Origin: JBDIAG01 sp963835085
Lineage (GTDB): Bacteria; Actinomycetota; Actinomycetes; Actinomycetales; CAWJMD01
NCBI GenBank assembly: GCA_963835085.1
Contig: CAWIED010000001.1
Coordinates: 3,472,001-3,536,000 of the forward strand
DNA: 64,000 nt
Direction: 5' to 3'
The translations under genes and the position numbers were made by a program. This document shows positions 1 to 9,972 of the stretch, piece after piece. Below the pieces are notes generated by a model that did not search any database, had not been told where the DNA came from, and saw nothing but the letters and a program-made list of their open reading frames with translations. Position 1 is the first letter of the stretch, and the number at the start of each line of letters is the position of its first letter.

Positions 1-262
1 GACAAGGACGCCTCCATCGGAGAAGGGGGGAGCGCGGAACTTCCGGCCCCTCTATTCAAGTGAGGCCAACCCCGTCCTGTCAAGGGTTTGTGCTGACATA
101 TTGCTCTCTCCCGACGCGCCGGGGCGACTGCCGTCGGTCGGGACGTCCGGGCTCCGTCCGGCACGCCTGCCGGCGGAGCCCTCGGACGGCAGCCGGCGCC
201 TACGCTAGCCAGCGGGGCTCACGACGGGCCGCCGCCCGGCCCACGATCTGGGAGGACCACAC

Positions 263-791
263 ATGACCACGCTGACCGGCGAACGCGCCGACATCCTCGA
301 GACCCTCACCACAGCGCGATACTTCCTCACCAAGTCGGCCGAGGGCATCACCGACGATCAGGCCCGCGAGCGCACGACTGTGAGCGAGCTGACGCTCGGC
401 GGCCTGATCAAGCACGTCGCGTTCACCGAGCAGAGCCTGGGCGAGGTTCATCGAGATCGGCGCCCCCGCGATGGAGCGCGGCGGCAAAGACTGGACGCAA
501 TTCGACGAGTCAGACTGGGCCGCGCGGCAGGCGCAGTTCGTGCTGTTGCCCGACGAGACACTGGCCGGGGTGCTGACGTTCTACGGCGAGGTGGCTTCCG
601 CGACCGATGAGTTGGCCGCCTCGTTCGACCTCGACAAGGCCTGGCCGCTGCCTGCGGCGCCCTGGTTCCCGCCGGGCAAGGTGCAGACGGCCCGCCGTAC
701 GTTGCTGCACATCGCCGGCGAGACGCTGCAGCACGCCGGACATGCCGACATCATCCGCGAAGGACTCGACGGCACGAAGAGCATGGGCTGA
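263..791 (+). pseudogene. DinB/DUF664-like protein, frameshifted
   Basis: The ATG follows a good GGAGG site. The first part (residues 1-58) reads as a helical DinB-superfamily start, including a HVAFTEQS segment. Near position 439 the frame is lost: the continuation (FIEIGAPAMERGGKDW, then an LLHIAGETLQHAGHADIIREGLDG C-terminus) lies in the next frame and ends at the TGA at 789-791. Removing one C from the agcctgg stretch restores a single protein of about 175 residues. DinB-fold proteins are thiol- or mycothiol-dependent metal enzymes; the C-terminal H..H.GHADIIRE motif is typical of the actinobacterial group. Either a real pseudogene or a one-base sequencing insertion. Confidence 0.75.
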
Positions 792-829
792 ACTGCGTGG
801 GCCAGCGGCAGGTCCCGGGGCCTTTCCTG

Positions 830-870
830 CGCTATGTCGATGCCCCGCCGGCCGGGGCATCGTCATAGCG
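830..870. repeat. dispersed palindrome, copy 1
   Basis: Stem of 18 bp with one mismatch (T837/T863) and a 5-nt loop, core GCTATGTCGATGCCCC. Same element as at 9934-9972 and 25149-25187. It lies downstream of the DinB-like gene and upstream of the next plus-strand gene, so it could also act as a terminator, but there is no T-run. Confidence 0.8.
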
Positions 871-925
871 CCAGAAATCGCCCCACCTCGCCTGGGCGGC
901 ATTCAGCCGGGGTACGTTGACGAGC

Positions 926-1252
926 ATGGCTGACGGGATGACGTTGCGGGCAAGTGACGAGGTGCAGACCGCTCCGGTGGCTGCTTTCGGACTGTTGGGT
1001 GGCTACCTGGTCGCGCGGCAGAGCGGGATCCGCCCCTTGGGCGGTGTGGTGCTGGCCGGTGCCGGTCTGCTGGCCGGTCGCACCTGGCTGGCCAAGAAAG
1101 GGCCGGCCGCGGCCGGCGCCCTGGGCGCGTTGTATCTGCTGGGCTTCGGGCTCTCGCACCCACTGGCCAAGAAGGTCGGCGCCTGGCCGTCGGTGCTGGC
1201 CGTGACCGCAGTGAACGTTGCCGCCGACCACCTGCTGGTCGACCGCGGCTGA
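926..1252 (+). CDS. small membrane protein, unknown function
   Basis: 108 residues from the ATG at 926; an in-frame TTG at 917 would add three residues. The protein has about three hydrophobic segments (near residues 13-27, 32-46 and 58-98) and no catalytic motif I recognise. The segments are glycine- and alanine-rich with short basic loops (ARQSGIR, WLAKK). Coding is supported by strong G/C in third positions and by length, but the ribosome site is weak. Stands alone: the gene before it is broken and the next is convergent. Function unknown. Confidence 0.6.
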   Translation: MADGMTLRASDEVQTAPVAAFGLLGGYLVARQSGIRPLGGVVLAGAGLLAGRTWLAKKGPAAAGALGALYLLGFGLSHPLAKKVGAWPSVLAVTAVNVAADHLLVDRG

Positions 1253-1265
1253 CCTGGCATCACCT

Positions 1266-1835
1266 TCAGCCTGAACCCGGCACGTCCGCACCCACCCGGC
1301 GTCGGGCACGATAGGCGGCCACGTTGGCCCGGTTGCCGCAGTTTGCCGTGTCGCAATAGCGCTTGCTGCGATTGCGTGAGAGATCGACGAGCACGGCGTC
1401 GCACTGCTCGCCGGCACAGAACTTGAGCCGGGCCAGCTCGTCCTCACGAAACAGCACCACCATCGCCATGGCCGCCTCGGCCAACACTTGTTGCTCGATC
1501 GGTGCACCGAGCGGGGTGAAGTGCAGGTGCCAGTCCCAGTCGCCGTGCCGCGTGAGCAGGGGGCGCGCCTGGCTGTCATCGAGGGCTGCGTTCAGGAAGG
1601 CCACCATCTGGTCGCGATCGTGCGCCACCTCCCAGGCTCGGCGCAGCCTCTGGCGGATCACTCGCGCCTGCTGCACCTGCGCCTGACCGCCCGTGGTCCG
1701 CACGCTGAGCTGATGGCGTGAGGCGAAATCGTCCAGGTCTTGCACATCGACCAGGAGCTCGTCACCGCGCGCAGCGGTGTTCACCAGATCGGCGGCAACG
1801 AGCAGCGCGTCCTCGACGTCATGAGTGAAAAGCAC
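1266..1835 (-). CDS. CGNR zinc-finger (ABATE domain) regulator
   Basis: 189 residues, GTG start at 1835 with AAGGAG seven bases upstream. The N-terminal two thirds match the ABATE/stress-induced regulatory domain (opening with a VEDALLVAADLVNTA segment), and the C-terminus carries the CGNR zinc finger: CAGEQCDAVLVDLSRNRSKRYC followed by NCGNR, the four zinc-ligand cysteines and the SRN-S-RYC signature. Proteins of this family are presumed transcription regulators, often next to a transporter or enzyme they control. Here it is transcribed away from an EamA exporter with a near-perfect inverted repeat between them, so it probably regulates both; that is inference. Confidence 0.9.
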   Translation of the reverse strand: MLFTHDVEDALLVAADLVNTAARGDELLVDVQDLDDFASRHQLSVRTTGGQAQVQQARVIRQRLRRAWEVAHDRDQMVAFLNAALDDSQARPLLTRHGDWDWHLHFTPLGAPIEQQVLAEAAMAMVVLFREDELARLKFCAGEQCDAVLVDLSRNRSKRYCDTANCGNRANVAAYRARRRVGADVPGSG

Positions 1836-1862
1836 TTTGACTCCTTACCGATCTGCGGGTAG

Positions 1863-1895
1863 TGTCATGAGCATTCAATAATTTTGCTCGTGACA
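1863..1895. promoter_or_regulatory. candidate operator for the CGNR regulator
   Basis: Inverted repeat with 11-bp arms, TGTCATGAGCA at 1863-1873 and TGCTCGTGACA at 1885-1895, matching at 10 of 11 positions around an AT-rich 11-bp spacer. It sits in the 109-bp gap between the divergent CGNR and EamA genes; a half-site-like TCATGACA follows at 1911. Confidence 0.6.
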
Positions 1896-1944
1896 AGCAC
1901 AACGGCGTGGTCATGACAACCGAAGATAGGCAGGAGGCGTTCCC

Positions 1945-3129
1945 ATGACCACCCAACTCATCACCAACCCCACCTCGGCCGCAGTGCGAGCCGGCTTGCC
2001 GGTGGCGTTCGTCTCGGCCGTCGCGTACGGGCTCTCCGGTCCGGTAGGGCGCAGCCTGCTCGACGCCGGCTGGTCGTCGTCCGCCGTCGCGCTGGCGCGC
2101 ATCGGCACCGCAGCCCTCGTGCTCATCGTGCCCACAGTCGTTCTCATCCTGCAGGCGGGCAGCCGGGCTCGCGGCTGGGCTCCAAGCCTGCTCGGGTACG
2201 GCATGATCGCCATCGCCGGCGCACAGCTGTGCTTCTTCACGGCGATCCAGTACGCGCCGGTGTCGTCGGTGCTGCTCATCGAGTACCTCGCTCCCGTGCT
2301 GCTCATCTTCTGGACCTGGGCCCGTACGCGGCAAGCCCCCGCGCCGACCGTTCTACTCGGCGCATCCGTGGCAGTGGCCGGTCTGGCCACCGTCATCGGC
2401 GTCGTCGACGGCGGCGGCACGTTCAACGTGCTGGGCACTGTCTGGGGCTTCGGGGCTGCGCTGTGCCTCACCGCGTATTTCGCGATGGCGGGCGGCTCGG
2501 GCCCGCGTCCACCGGCTGTCGTGCTCACCGGAGGCGGCATGATCGTGGGCACGATCGTGATTCTGGTGGCGGGTGCGCTCGGCATCATGCCGATCCACCT
2601 GAACCTCGGCGATGTGAGGTTCGCCGGGCACACCGTGTCATTCGCGGTTCCCGTCCTCATCCTCGGCCTGGTCTGCGCGGTCGCCGCCTACCTCACCGGC
2701 ATCGTGGCTGTGCGTCGCTTGGGTACCCGGGTCGCGAGCTTCGTCTCGCTGTCGGAGGTCATCTTCGCGTTGAGCAGCGCCTGGCTGCTGCTCGGCGAGC
2801 AGCCCGGGGCCCGGCAGGGCGTCGGCGGCCTGATCGTGCTCGTCGGCATCATCATCATCGGACTGGACGCCGACCGGCTCCCGCGCCTCTCCGGCGCCCG
2901 GCAGGTCATCGCCGGAGCCTGGTGGACCGGCGTCGACGTCGTGGTGCCGGCCAGCCGCAGCCTCGCCAAGCACACCGTCAAGGGCCTGCGGTCCGGTGGC
3001 CGTCAGCTGCACGCAGCGGCCCCTCGCCGGCGTAGTCGACGCGCAGGAGCGGGCACCATGCCCGCTGGGCGCGGGAACAAGCGTGAAGCCCTCGCGAAGC
3101 GTCCGAAGGCGCACAGCCGACGACGCTGA
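1945..3129 (+). CDS. EamA/DMT-superfamily exporter
   Basis: 394 residues with AGGAGG just upstream of the ATG. Ten predicted membrane helices form two EamA repeats (about residues 12-145 and 150-300), with the usual hydrophobic pattern and helix-end motifs (SSVLLIEYLAPVLLI in repeat 1; RVASFVSLSEVIFA and WLLLGEQP in repeat 2). The last 80 residues are a basic, Arg/Lys-rich cytoplasmic tail, longer than in most family members. Family members export amino acids or other metabolites such as threonine or homoserine; the substrate cannot be told here. Divergent from the CGNR regulator and probably controlled by it. Confidence 0.9.
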   Translation: MTTQLITNPTSAAVRAGLPVAFVSAVAYGLSGPVGRSLLDAGWSSSAVALARIGTAALVLIVPTVVLILQAGSRARGWAPSLLGYGMIAIAGAQLCFFTAIQYAPVSSVLLIEYLAPVLLIFWTWARTRQAPAPTVLLGASVAVAGLATVIGVVDGGGTFNVLGTVWGFGAALCLTAYFAMAGGSGPRPPAVVLTGGGMIVGTIVILVAGALGIMPIHLNLGDVRFAGHTVSFAVPVLILGLVCAVAAYLTGIVAVRRLGTRVASFVSLSEVIFALSSAWLLLGEQPGARQGVGGLIVLVGIIIIGLDADRLPRLSGARQVIAGAWWTGVDVVVPASRSLAKHTVKGLRSGGRQLHAAAPRRRSRRAGAGTMPAGRGNKREALAKRPKAHSRRR

Positions 3130-3149
3130 CGTTCGATCATTCGACATCT

Positions 3150-3181
3150 GCTGGGAGAGCCACTCGAGGGCTCTCCCCAGC
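3150..3181 (+). terminator. terminator-like hairpin after the EamA gene
   Basis: GCTGGGAGAGCC at 3150-3161 pairs with GGCTCTCCCCAGC at 3169-3181 with one bulged base and a 7-nt loop. It starts 21 bp after the exporter stop codon. No T-run follows. Confidence 0.55.
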
Positions 3182-3285
3182 GGCGTCCCTGCCCGCGCCA
3201 GCGCTGGCGATCTGCGAGGACGCACCGATTACCGTGCAGAGAGCAGAATTCACAGAGCCTCGCTCCAGACGAAACGGCTACGACC

Positions 3286-4167
3286 ATGACGTTCACCCTG
3301 ATCGACGGTGGCTTGGCCACCGCCCTGGAAGACGACGGCCACGACCTGTCCGGCGGCCTATGGTCGGCCCGGCTGCTGCTCGACGACACGACCGCCGTCG
3401 AGGCCGTGCACCGCGCCTTCTTCGAGGCCGGAGCGACCGTGGCCACGACCGCCAGCTACCAGGCGAGCACGCTGTCGTTCCAGCGCTCGGGCTACGACCC
3501 GGAGCTGGCCGGCACCGCTATCCGGCGCAGCGTCGAGGCGGCGCGAAACGCCCGTGAGCAGGCGTGCCCCACTGGTTTGGTCGCGGGCTCGCTGGGTGCC
3601 TACGGCGCCAGCCTGGCGGACGGTTCCGAATACACCGGCCGCTACGGACTCGACGCCGGCACGGCCGTGAAGGAGCTCACCGACTTTCACCGCCGCCGCG
3701 CCGACGACCTGCTGGCAGCCGGGGTCGACGTGCTGGCCTGCGAGACGATCCCCTCCGCCGCCGAGATCGAGGCGCTCGCCACGCTGCTGCCCACCCTCGA
3801 CGTGCCGGCGTGGGTGAGCCTGACGCCCGCACCCGGAGGTTTGACAACCCGCGACGGCGTGCCCCTGGCCGACGCCGTGGTCCCGCTCGAAGGGGTGGGC
3901 AACCTGGTGGCCGTGGGGGTCAACTGCTGCGCGCCGGACGACGTCACCCCGGCCTTGGCCGCCATTCTCGGCCGACTGCCCACCATGGCCGGCATCGCCT
4001 ACCCGAACAGCGGCGAGACGTGGGACGCCTCGGCACAGCTCTGGCGAGGCGAGCCGCACTGGAGCACCGCGCACAGCTACGACTGGATCAGCGTCGGGGC
4101 CGAATACCTCGGTGGTTGCTGCCGGGTCAAGCCCGCTCAGATCGCACAACTGGCCGCGCTGCGGTAG
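3286..4167 (+). CDS. mmuM: homocysteine S-methyltransferase
   Basis: 293 residues, the normal length for MmuM. Transfers a methyl group from S-methylmethionine to homocysteine to make methionine. The TIM-barrel start is clear (LIDGGLATALEDDG), followed by ATVATTASYQAS. The zinc-binding cysteines are present: C in GVNCCAPDDV (about residue 210) and the CC pair in YLGGCCRVKPAQI near the C-terminus. It stands alone between a terminator-like hairpin and the EtfD-like gene. Cytoplasmic. Confidence 0.93.
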   Translation: MTFTLIDGGLATALEDDGHDLSGGLWSARLLLDDTTAVEAVHRAFFEAGATVATTASYQASTLSFQRSGYDPELAGTAIRRSVEAARNAREQACPTGLVAGSLGAYGASLADGSEYTGRYGLDAGTAVKELTDFHRRRADDLLAAGVDVLACETIPSAAEIEALATLLPTLDVPAWVSLTPAPGGLTTRDGVPLADAVVPLEGVGNLVAVGVNCCAPDDVTPALAAILGRLPTMAGIAYPNSGETWDASAQLWRGEPHWSTAHSYDWISVGAEYLGGCCRVKPAQIAQLAALR

Positions 4168-4262
4168 CCGTCCTCGACCGGGAGCACGGCCTCGTGCGTC
4201 ACGGGCGGTGAGGGACGGGATGACCCGGCGGATTGTCGGTACCCACCAGTAGAGTTCAGCCC

Positions 4263-6474
4263 ATGCTCAAGCCGCTCGTGGTCATCGTCTGTCTCATCGT
4301 GACCGTAGTCGCCTGGTCGCTGTTCGTGCGCATGATTGGCCAGATCGTGCGAACGGTCAAAGTGGGTCAGCCCACGAACCGCTCGGACGAGCCCGGCGCC
4401 CGCACGATCACGCTGATTCGCGAGTTCCTCGGCCATACCCGCATGGCCAGGCTGCCCCTTGTGGCCGTGGCGCACTGGGTGACGATGATCGGGTTCATCA
4501 TCTTGTTCCTCACCCTGGTCACCGCCCACGGGCAGATCTTCGACCCCGATTTCGCACTGCCCCTCATCGGCCACTTCTTCCTGTTCGACTGGGTGGTCGA
4601 GGCGCTGGCGGTGTTCGGGCTCATCGGCATCTGCGTGCTCATGGGCATCCGGCAGAAGAACCTGCCGCGCAGGTTGGGCAGGCGGTCGCGGTTCTTCGGC
4701 TCCACGTTCTGGCAGGCCTACTACGTCGAGTTCACCATCCTCGGCGTCATGATCTGCATCGTCCTGCTGCGCGGGCTGGAGTACGCGCGCGCGGCCAAGG
4801 AGGGCGAGGCGTCGGTTCTGCACTTCCCGCTGTTGTTCTGGCTGGGAAGGCTGTTCTCGGGGGCGTCGTACGAGTCACTGGGCACGGCCATCGTGCTCGT
4901 GGCGGCGATCAAGATCCTCATCTCCTACGCGTGGATGATCACGATCGCCACCCAGCCCACAATGGGCGTCGCGTGGCACCGGTTCCTGGCGTTCTTCAAC
5001 ATCTGGTTCAAGCGGCACCCGCACGGGCGCACCTCCCTGGGTGCGCTGCAGCCCATCGTCATCGACGGCAAGCCGCTCGACTTCGAGCTGATCGAAGACC
5101 TGGACGAAGACGCTGCCCTCGGCGTCGGCAAGATCGAAGACTTCACGTGGAAGGGCCTGCTCGACTTCACCACGTGCACGGAGTGCGGCCGCTGCCAGTC
5201 GCAATGCCCGGCCTGGAACACCGACAAGCCGCTGTCGCCCAAGCTGCTCATGATGGGTCTGCGCGAGCAGGCCCATGCCAAGGCACCCTGGTTGATGGCG
5301 GCGGACGAAGCACGCGAGAGCCTGCCCGCCGCCACCAAGGCCGCGGCCGAGCGGGTGCTCGTAGGGCCCACGGGCTACGACAACGCCGAGCCGCTGTCGG
5401 CTTATCGCGAGTGCCGATGCCGTGGTCGATCCCGACGTGCTGTGGTCGTGCACCACGTGCGGCGCCTGCGTGGAGCAGTGCCCGGTCGACATCGAGCACG
5501 TCGACCACATCGTCGATATGCGGCGCAACCAGGTGCTGATGGAATCGGCCTTCCCCACCGAACTGGGCGGCCTGTTCAAGAACCTCGAGAAGAACTCCAA
5601 CCCCTGGGGCATGGCGCCACGGCTCCGGATGGACTGGGCCAAGAAGCTGCCCTTCGAGGTCAAGCAGGTGGGCGCCGACATCGAAGATCTCTCCGAGGTC
5701 GAGTACCTGTTCTGGGTCGGTTGCGCCGGCGCCTTCGAAGACCGGGCCAAGGCCACCACTGCGGCCGTCGCCGAGCTGCTGCACACGGCCGGCGTCGACT
5801 TCGCGGTGCTCGGCGACGGCGAGTCGTGCACGGGCGACCCGGCCCGCCGCTCGGGCAATGAGTTCTTGTTCCAGATGTTGGCGATGGCCAACGTCGAGGT
5901 GCTCACCGAGCTCAAGGCCACCAAGATTGTCGTCACGTGTGCGCATTGCTTCAACACGCTCTCCAACGAGTATCCGCAGCTGGGCGCCACGTTCGAGGTG
6001 GTGCACCACACCCAACTGCTCAACCGGTTGGTGCGCGAGCGCAAGCTCGTGCCGGTGGCCCCGGCAGACGGCGGCAGCACCCCGGTCACCTACCACGACC
6101 CGTGCTACCTGGGTCGGCACAACCACATCTACACACCGCCGCGCGAACTCATCGAATCCATTCCCGGGGTGGCCTTTGCCGAGATGCCGCGGCACGGCGA
6201 GAAGTCGTTCTGCTGCGGCGCAGGCGGCGCCCGGATGTGGATGGAAGAGAAGATTGGCACTCGCATCAACGCCAACCGCACGGCCGAGGCGGTCGCTACC
6301 GGCGCCAAGCAGATCGCGGTGGCCTGCCCGTTCTGCCGGGTGATGCTCTCCGACGGCCTCACCGCTCAGCAAGCCGAAGGAACGGCAGGTGACGATGTGG
6401 CAGTGACCGACATCGCGCAGATGCTGCTCGCGGCCGTCAGGCGTGGGCAGGCACAGGCCGACGGCGCGGTGTGA
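4263..6474 (+). pseudogene. EtfD-like membrane Fe-S oxidoreductase, frameshifted
   Basis: About 736 residues if the frame is repaired. The N-terminus has some five to six membrane helices resembling the nitrate-reductase gamma/HdrE type. Two ferredoxin-type 4Fe-4S motifs follow (CTECGRCQSQCP and CTTCGACVEQCPVD), then two CCG domains (CAGAFEDR, CAHCFN, HDPCYLGRHN, CCGAGGARMW, ACPFC). This is the layout of mycobacterial EtfD, which passes electrons from electron-transfer flavoprotein (fatty-acid oxidation) to menaquinone. Between the two 4Fe-4S motifs, at about 5411, the frame slips by one base (YRE, then ADAVVDPDVLWSC in the next frame). Both halves look intact and conserved, so an assembly error is as likely as inactivation. 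Start: ATG 4263, in line with homologues beginning at the first helix; a GTG at 4233 is possible. Confidence 0.85.
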
Positions 6475-6562
6475 GCCAGGCCTAGGTTGGGCGGGCTGAG
6501 CACAAGGCGATCATGGGAACGGCTCGTCCGCGACGCTCGCGGGAATCGCTAAGGTTCCGTGC

Positions 6563-8017
6563 ATGAGCATCGGCGCTGCCTTCGACCCGCAGGTTGTGGA
6601 CGGGGCTGACAGCGAGGACTACCAATCCCTACGCCGGCAGGCCACGCCGCGGCGCGAGCGCTTCCGGTTGGGCAAGTCGTTGCGCGCCAAGGTCCCGCGG
6701 TCGTCCCTGGCCGACTGGGCCGCCCCGCCCACTCGGCCTGACCCGATCGAGCTCATCAAGTACTCCCACCTTGGACGGGTAGAAGAGCTGATCCCGATTC
6801 GGGTGGCCCGGATGATCGGCTCGCCCTACGGCTTCCTGCGTGGCACGGCGATCGTGATGGCCGACGACGTGGCATATCTGCCGTCCACGGGCATCACGCC
6901 GGTGGTCTGCGGCGATTCGCACCTGGGCAACTTCGGCTTCTATGCCTCGCCTGAGGGCGAGCTCGTGATGGACCTCAACGACTTCGACGAGGCCCACCCC
7001 GGCGCCTGGGAGTGGGACCTGCGCCGGCTGGTAGCCGCGGTGTGGGTGGCCGGCCGCGAGAACAACGCCACCGAGGAGCAGTGCGCCAGCGCCGTGCGAG
7101 CCTGCGTCGAGTCCTACCGCACGCAGGTGCGGTTCCTCGCGAACCAGCCCCTGCTGGCCCGCTCGTACAACCGGTTGGACGCCGACAGTCTCACGGGCGC
7201 CGCCGTCGACCACCGACTCAAGGATGAGATCGCCCGAGCCACCGCCAAGGCGCGTGGTCGCACCAGCGACCGCGCCCTGCCCCGCTTCACCCATGAGCAC
7301 CGGGGCCAGCGGCGGATCATCGAGGAGCCGCCGCTCATCACCCGGCTCGAGCCCGAGGAGTACGACGCCGTGGCCGCCGGGCTCGACGACTACCTCGGCA
7401 CCCTTGCACCGCACTGGCGGCGGGCCATCGGCGGTTATCACTTGGTTGATATCGCCCACAAGGTGGTCGGTGTGGGCAGTGTCGGACTGCGGGCGTACGT
7501 GGCTCTACTCGAAGGCTCCAGCCCCACTGATGTGGTCTTCCTCCAGTTGAAGCAGGCCCGCCGCTCGGTGCTGGCGCCCTACGTGCATGGTGAGAAGGCC
7601 TGGCACCGGCACCAGGGCCAGCGCGTGGTCGAGTACCAGCAGGCGCTGCAGACCGTGAGCGACCCGCTGCTCGGGTGGACCACCGTCGAGGGCCGGCAGT
7701 ACTACGTCCGGCAGTTCCGTAACTCCAAGGGCACGGTGCCGCTGGACGCGATCGACTCCAACGCTCTGTCCGACTACGCGGGCATCGTGGGCCACCTGCT
7801 CGGCAAGGGACACGCTCGCACCAGTGGTGCGTCGATGATCGCCGGATACCTCGGCCGCTCCGACGTCGCGCTCGACGCGCTGGCCCGCTTCGCCCGCGCC
7901 TATGCCGATCAGACCGAGGCCGATCATGCCGAACTGGTAGCCGCCGTGCGACGCGGCGATCTGCCGTGCGACCCGGCGGCACTGGAGAATCGCGGCTCGG
8001 CTTTCCGCCCGGGCTGA
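6563..8017 (+). CDS. DUF2252 domain protein
   Basis: 484 residues covering the whole DUF2252 family. Typical family stretches are visible: RMIGSPYGFLRGTAIVMADD, GDSHLGNFGFYASPEGELV followed by the DLNDFDEAHPGAWEWDLRRL segment, and the late GVGSVGLRAYVALLEG and QFRNSKG blocks. The GDxHLxN and DxNDFD motifs resemble the catalytic loop and metal-binding motifs of aminoglycoside-phosphotransferase/kinase-fold proteins, so a kinase-like activity is plausible but not known. Cytoplasmic; single gene. Confidence 0.92.
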   Translation: MSIGAAFDPQVVDGADSEDYQSLRRQATPRRERFRLGKSLRAKVPRSSLADWAAPPTRPDPIELIKYSHLGRVEELIPIRVARMIGSPYGFLRGTAIVMADDVAYLPSTGITPVVCGDSHLGNFGFYASPEGELVMDLNDFDEAHPGAWEWDLRRLVAAVWVAGRENNATEEQCASAVRACVESYRTQVRFLANQPLLARSYNRLDADSLTGAAVDHRLKDEIARATAKARGRTSDRALPRFTHEHRGQRRIIEEPPLITRLEPEEYDAVAAGLDDYLGTLAPHWRRAIGGYHLVDIAHKVVGVGSVGLRAYVALLEGSSPTDVVFLQLKQARRSVLAPYVHGEKAWHRHQGQRVVEYQQALQTVSDPLLGWTTVEGRQYYVRQFRNSKGTVPLDAIDSNALSDYAGIVGHLLGKGHARTSGASMIAGYLGRSDVALDALARFARAYADQTEADHAELVAAVRRGDLPCDPAALENRGSAFRPG

Positions 8018-8051
8018 GCCCGTCTCGGAGCTTCGCGCTTTGGGGCGGGTT

Positions 8052-8636
8052 TCAGTCGCCGAAGACGTCGCTGACGTGGAACTTCAGGTGCGAACGGCTC
8101 GCCGTCGGGCCGCGCTGGCCGAGGTATCGGGAACCGTAACGCTCACTGCCGTAAGGGTGTTCGGCTGCGCTGGAGAGCCGGAAGAAGCAGAGCTGTCCGA
8201 TCTTCATGCCCGGCCAGAGCATGATCGGCAGCGTGGCGACGTTCGACAACTCAAGCGTGACGTGCCCCGAGAAGCCCGGGTCGATGAAGCCGGCGGTGGA
8301 GTGCGTGAGCAGGCCGAGTCGCCCGAGGCTCGACTTGCCCTCCAGCCGCGCCGCCACGTCATCGGGCAGGGAGACGACCTCGAACGTCGAACCCAACACG
8401 AACTCCCCTGGGTGCAGCACGAAGGCCTCGCCGCGTTGCACCTCGACGAGCCGAGTGAGGTCGGGCTGGTCGCGGGCCGGGTCGATCATCGCGTAGCGGT
8501 GGTTGTCGAAGAGCCGGAAGAGCCGGTCGATACGCACGTCGACACTCGACGGCTGGATCATCTCGGCGTCGAAGGGTTCCAGGCGGACGCGGCCCGCGTC
8601 CAGTTCGGCCCGGATGTCGCGGTCGGAGAGCAGCAC
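8052..8636 (-). CDS. dcd: dCTP deaminase
   Basis: 194 residues, GTG start at 8636. Converts dCTP to dUTP, or in actinobacteria directly to dUMP, feeding thymidylate synthesis. Family motifs: MLLSDRDIRAEL at the start, QPSSVDVRIDRLFRLF, the active-site block ARLEGKSSLGRLGLLTHSTAGFIDPGFSGHVTLEL (catalytic Glu in GFIDPGFSGHVTLE), and YGSRYLGQRGPTASR at the C-terminus. Convergent with the DUF2252 gene with a 34-bp gap. Confidence 0.96.
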   Translation of the reverse strand: MLLSDRDIRAELDAGRVRLEPFDAEMIQPSSVDVRIDRLFRLFDNHRYAMIDPARDQPDLTRLVEVQRGEAFVLHPGEFVLGSTFEVVSLPDDVAARLEGKSSLGRLGLLTHSTAGFIDPGFSGHVTLELSNVATLPIMLWPGMKIGQLCFFRLSSAAEHPYGSERYGSRYLGQRGPTASRSHLKFHVSDVFGD

Positions 8637-8828
8637 CCGCCGAATCTACCGGGCTTCCACTTCCGGTATTGATTCAGCGTAGGGATGTGTGAGCAAGACC
8701 GCGGCAGCAACACCAGTACCACCCGGCGACCACGGGCACCCCTGAGTCCTCGCTCATGGCAAGCGGGAGTGAAACCTCATGCCGAGCGGGAGCGAAACCG
8801 CCACGCCACTGCTGCTCGGTCGCCTTTG

Positions 8829-9411
8829 TCAGTCAGCGAGCTTCGCGTGAAGGTGCATATCGTGCCAGCCGTCACGGTGGAGGCCTCGGCGGCGCATCGT
8901 TCCCTCTGCCTCGAAGCCCGCCTTGGTCGCCACACGGCAGGAGGGGTGGTTGTCGGTTGCGTGGAGTAGCTCAAGGCGGTGCAGACCGAGGACCTCGAAG
9001 GCCCACCGCGCCAGGGCGGTGACCGCCCGCACAGCGGTGTTGCGGCCACGCGCGGCAGGTCTGACCCAGTAGGCCAGCTCGCCGACGCCGTCCCGCGAGC
9101 TCGAACCGGTTGATCCCAACCCTTCCGATCAGCACAGCCCCGTCGAGGATCGCCCAGTCGGCTCCGGTCTCCTGCTGCCATCGGGTCGATCGCGAGGCGA
9201 TCCACGCAATGGCCTCGGCATGGTCGGCAATCGATCGGACGTGCCACTGCTGGATCGCCGAGTCTTGGTAGGCATCGAACACGGCTGGCGCATCGGCGGG
9301 CTGCCACGGTCTGAGCATCAGGTCATCGACGGTGAGGGTCGGCTGCGGGAGCCCGCGGATGCGTCCCGCAGGCACGACGGGCTCGGTCAGTCTGGGCACG
9401 ATGCCGATCAT
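8829..9411 (-). pseudogene. GNAT-family N-acetyltransferase, frameshifted
   Basis: The first half (from ATG 9411) reads LMLRPWQPADAPAVFDAYQD and continues to VLIGRVGINRFEL; the second half (GVGELAYWVRPAARGRN through FEVLGLHRLELLHATDN and CRVATKAGFEAEGTMRRR) is in another frame. Together they give one RimJ/RimL-type acetyltransferase of about 193 residues, with the acetyl-CoA loop RPAARGRN. The slip is near 9095, where one extra base separates ELAG from GVGEL. Either a pseudogene or a sequence error. Confidence 0.8.
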
Positions 9412-9614
9412 CCCGCATGCTGATCGGGGCCAATACGTTCCTCTGCACAGTTCGACGGCAAGGGCGCGAGCTTCACGGCCGCCTGCGCCGTGGTTCGTGG
9501 CAGGAGAGCTGAAGCATCACCCTGCCGGGCGACACCTGTTCGCCGCGGGCCAACCTCGGTCTTGGCCGCGCCCGCCGGAGCCGTAGGTTATGCTGACGGC
9601 TGCTGATTCAGCAC

Positions 9615-9688
9615 GCGGGTGTAGTTCAATGGCAGAACATCAGCTTCCCAAGCTGACAGTGCGAGTTCGATTCTCGTCACCCGCTCCA
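9615..9688 (+). tRNA. tRNA-Gly (CCC)
   Basis: A 71-nt cloverleaf plus encoded CCA (9686-9688). Acceptor arms GCGGGTG and CACCCGC pair perfectly. The anticodon stem TCAGC/GCTGA encloses the loop TTCCCAA, giving anticodon CCC. The T arm contains GTTCGATTC. No integrase lies next to it. Confidence 0.95.
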
Positions 9689-9933
9689 GCACTAAGCGAC
9701 GTGCCAGCCTTGGATGTCTCGAGCGACCGGCACGAGATCGTCATCCGCGACATCCGGGTAACCCCGCTTGGGAGTAGCTGCCCGGGTGGCCTCCCGGACG
9801 TTATGACGGTGGCCGGACGCGCAGGGCAGAGACACGGTCCGCGCATATGCGCTGGGTCTCCAGCACGGGCGGCGGGCGGACGGACGACCAGCCTGCGAGC
9901 GGCGGGCCCGCTAAAGGCAGGCGCCTCCCACAC

Positions 9934-9972
9934 GCTATGACAATGCCCCACTCAGCGGGGCATTGTCATAGC
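9934..9972. repeat. dispersed palindrome, copy 2 (perfect)
   Basis: Perfect 16-bp arms, GCTATGACAATGCCCC and its complement, around a 7-nt loop. It is the only recognisable element in the 323-bp gap 9689-10011 between tRNA-Gly and the convergent excalibur gene, where it could stop transcription from both sides. Same family as 830-870 and 25149-25187. Confidence 0.85.
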
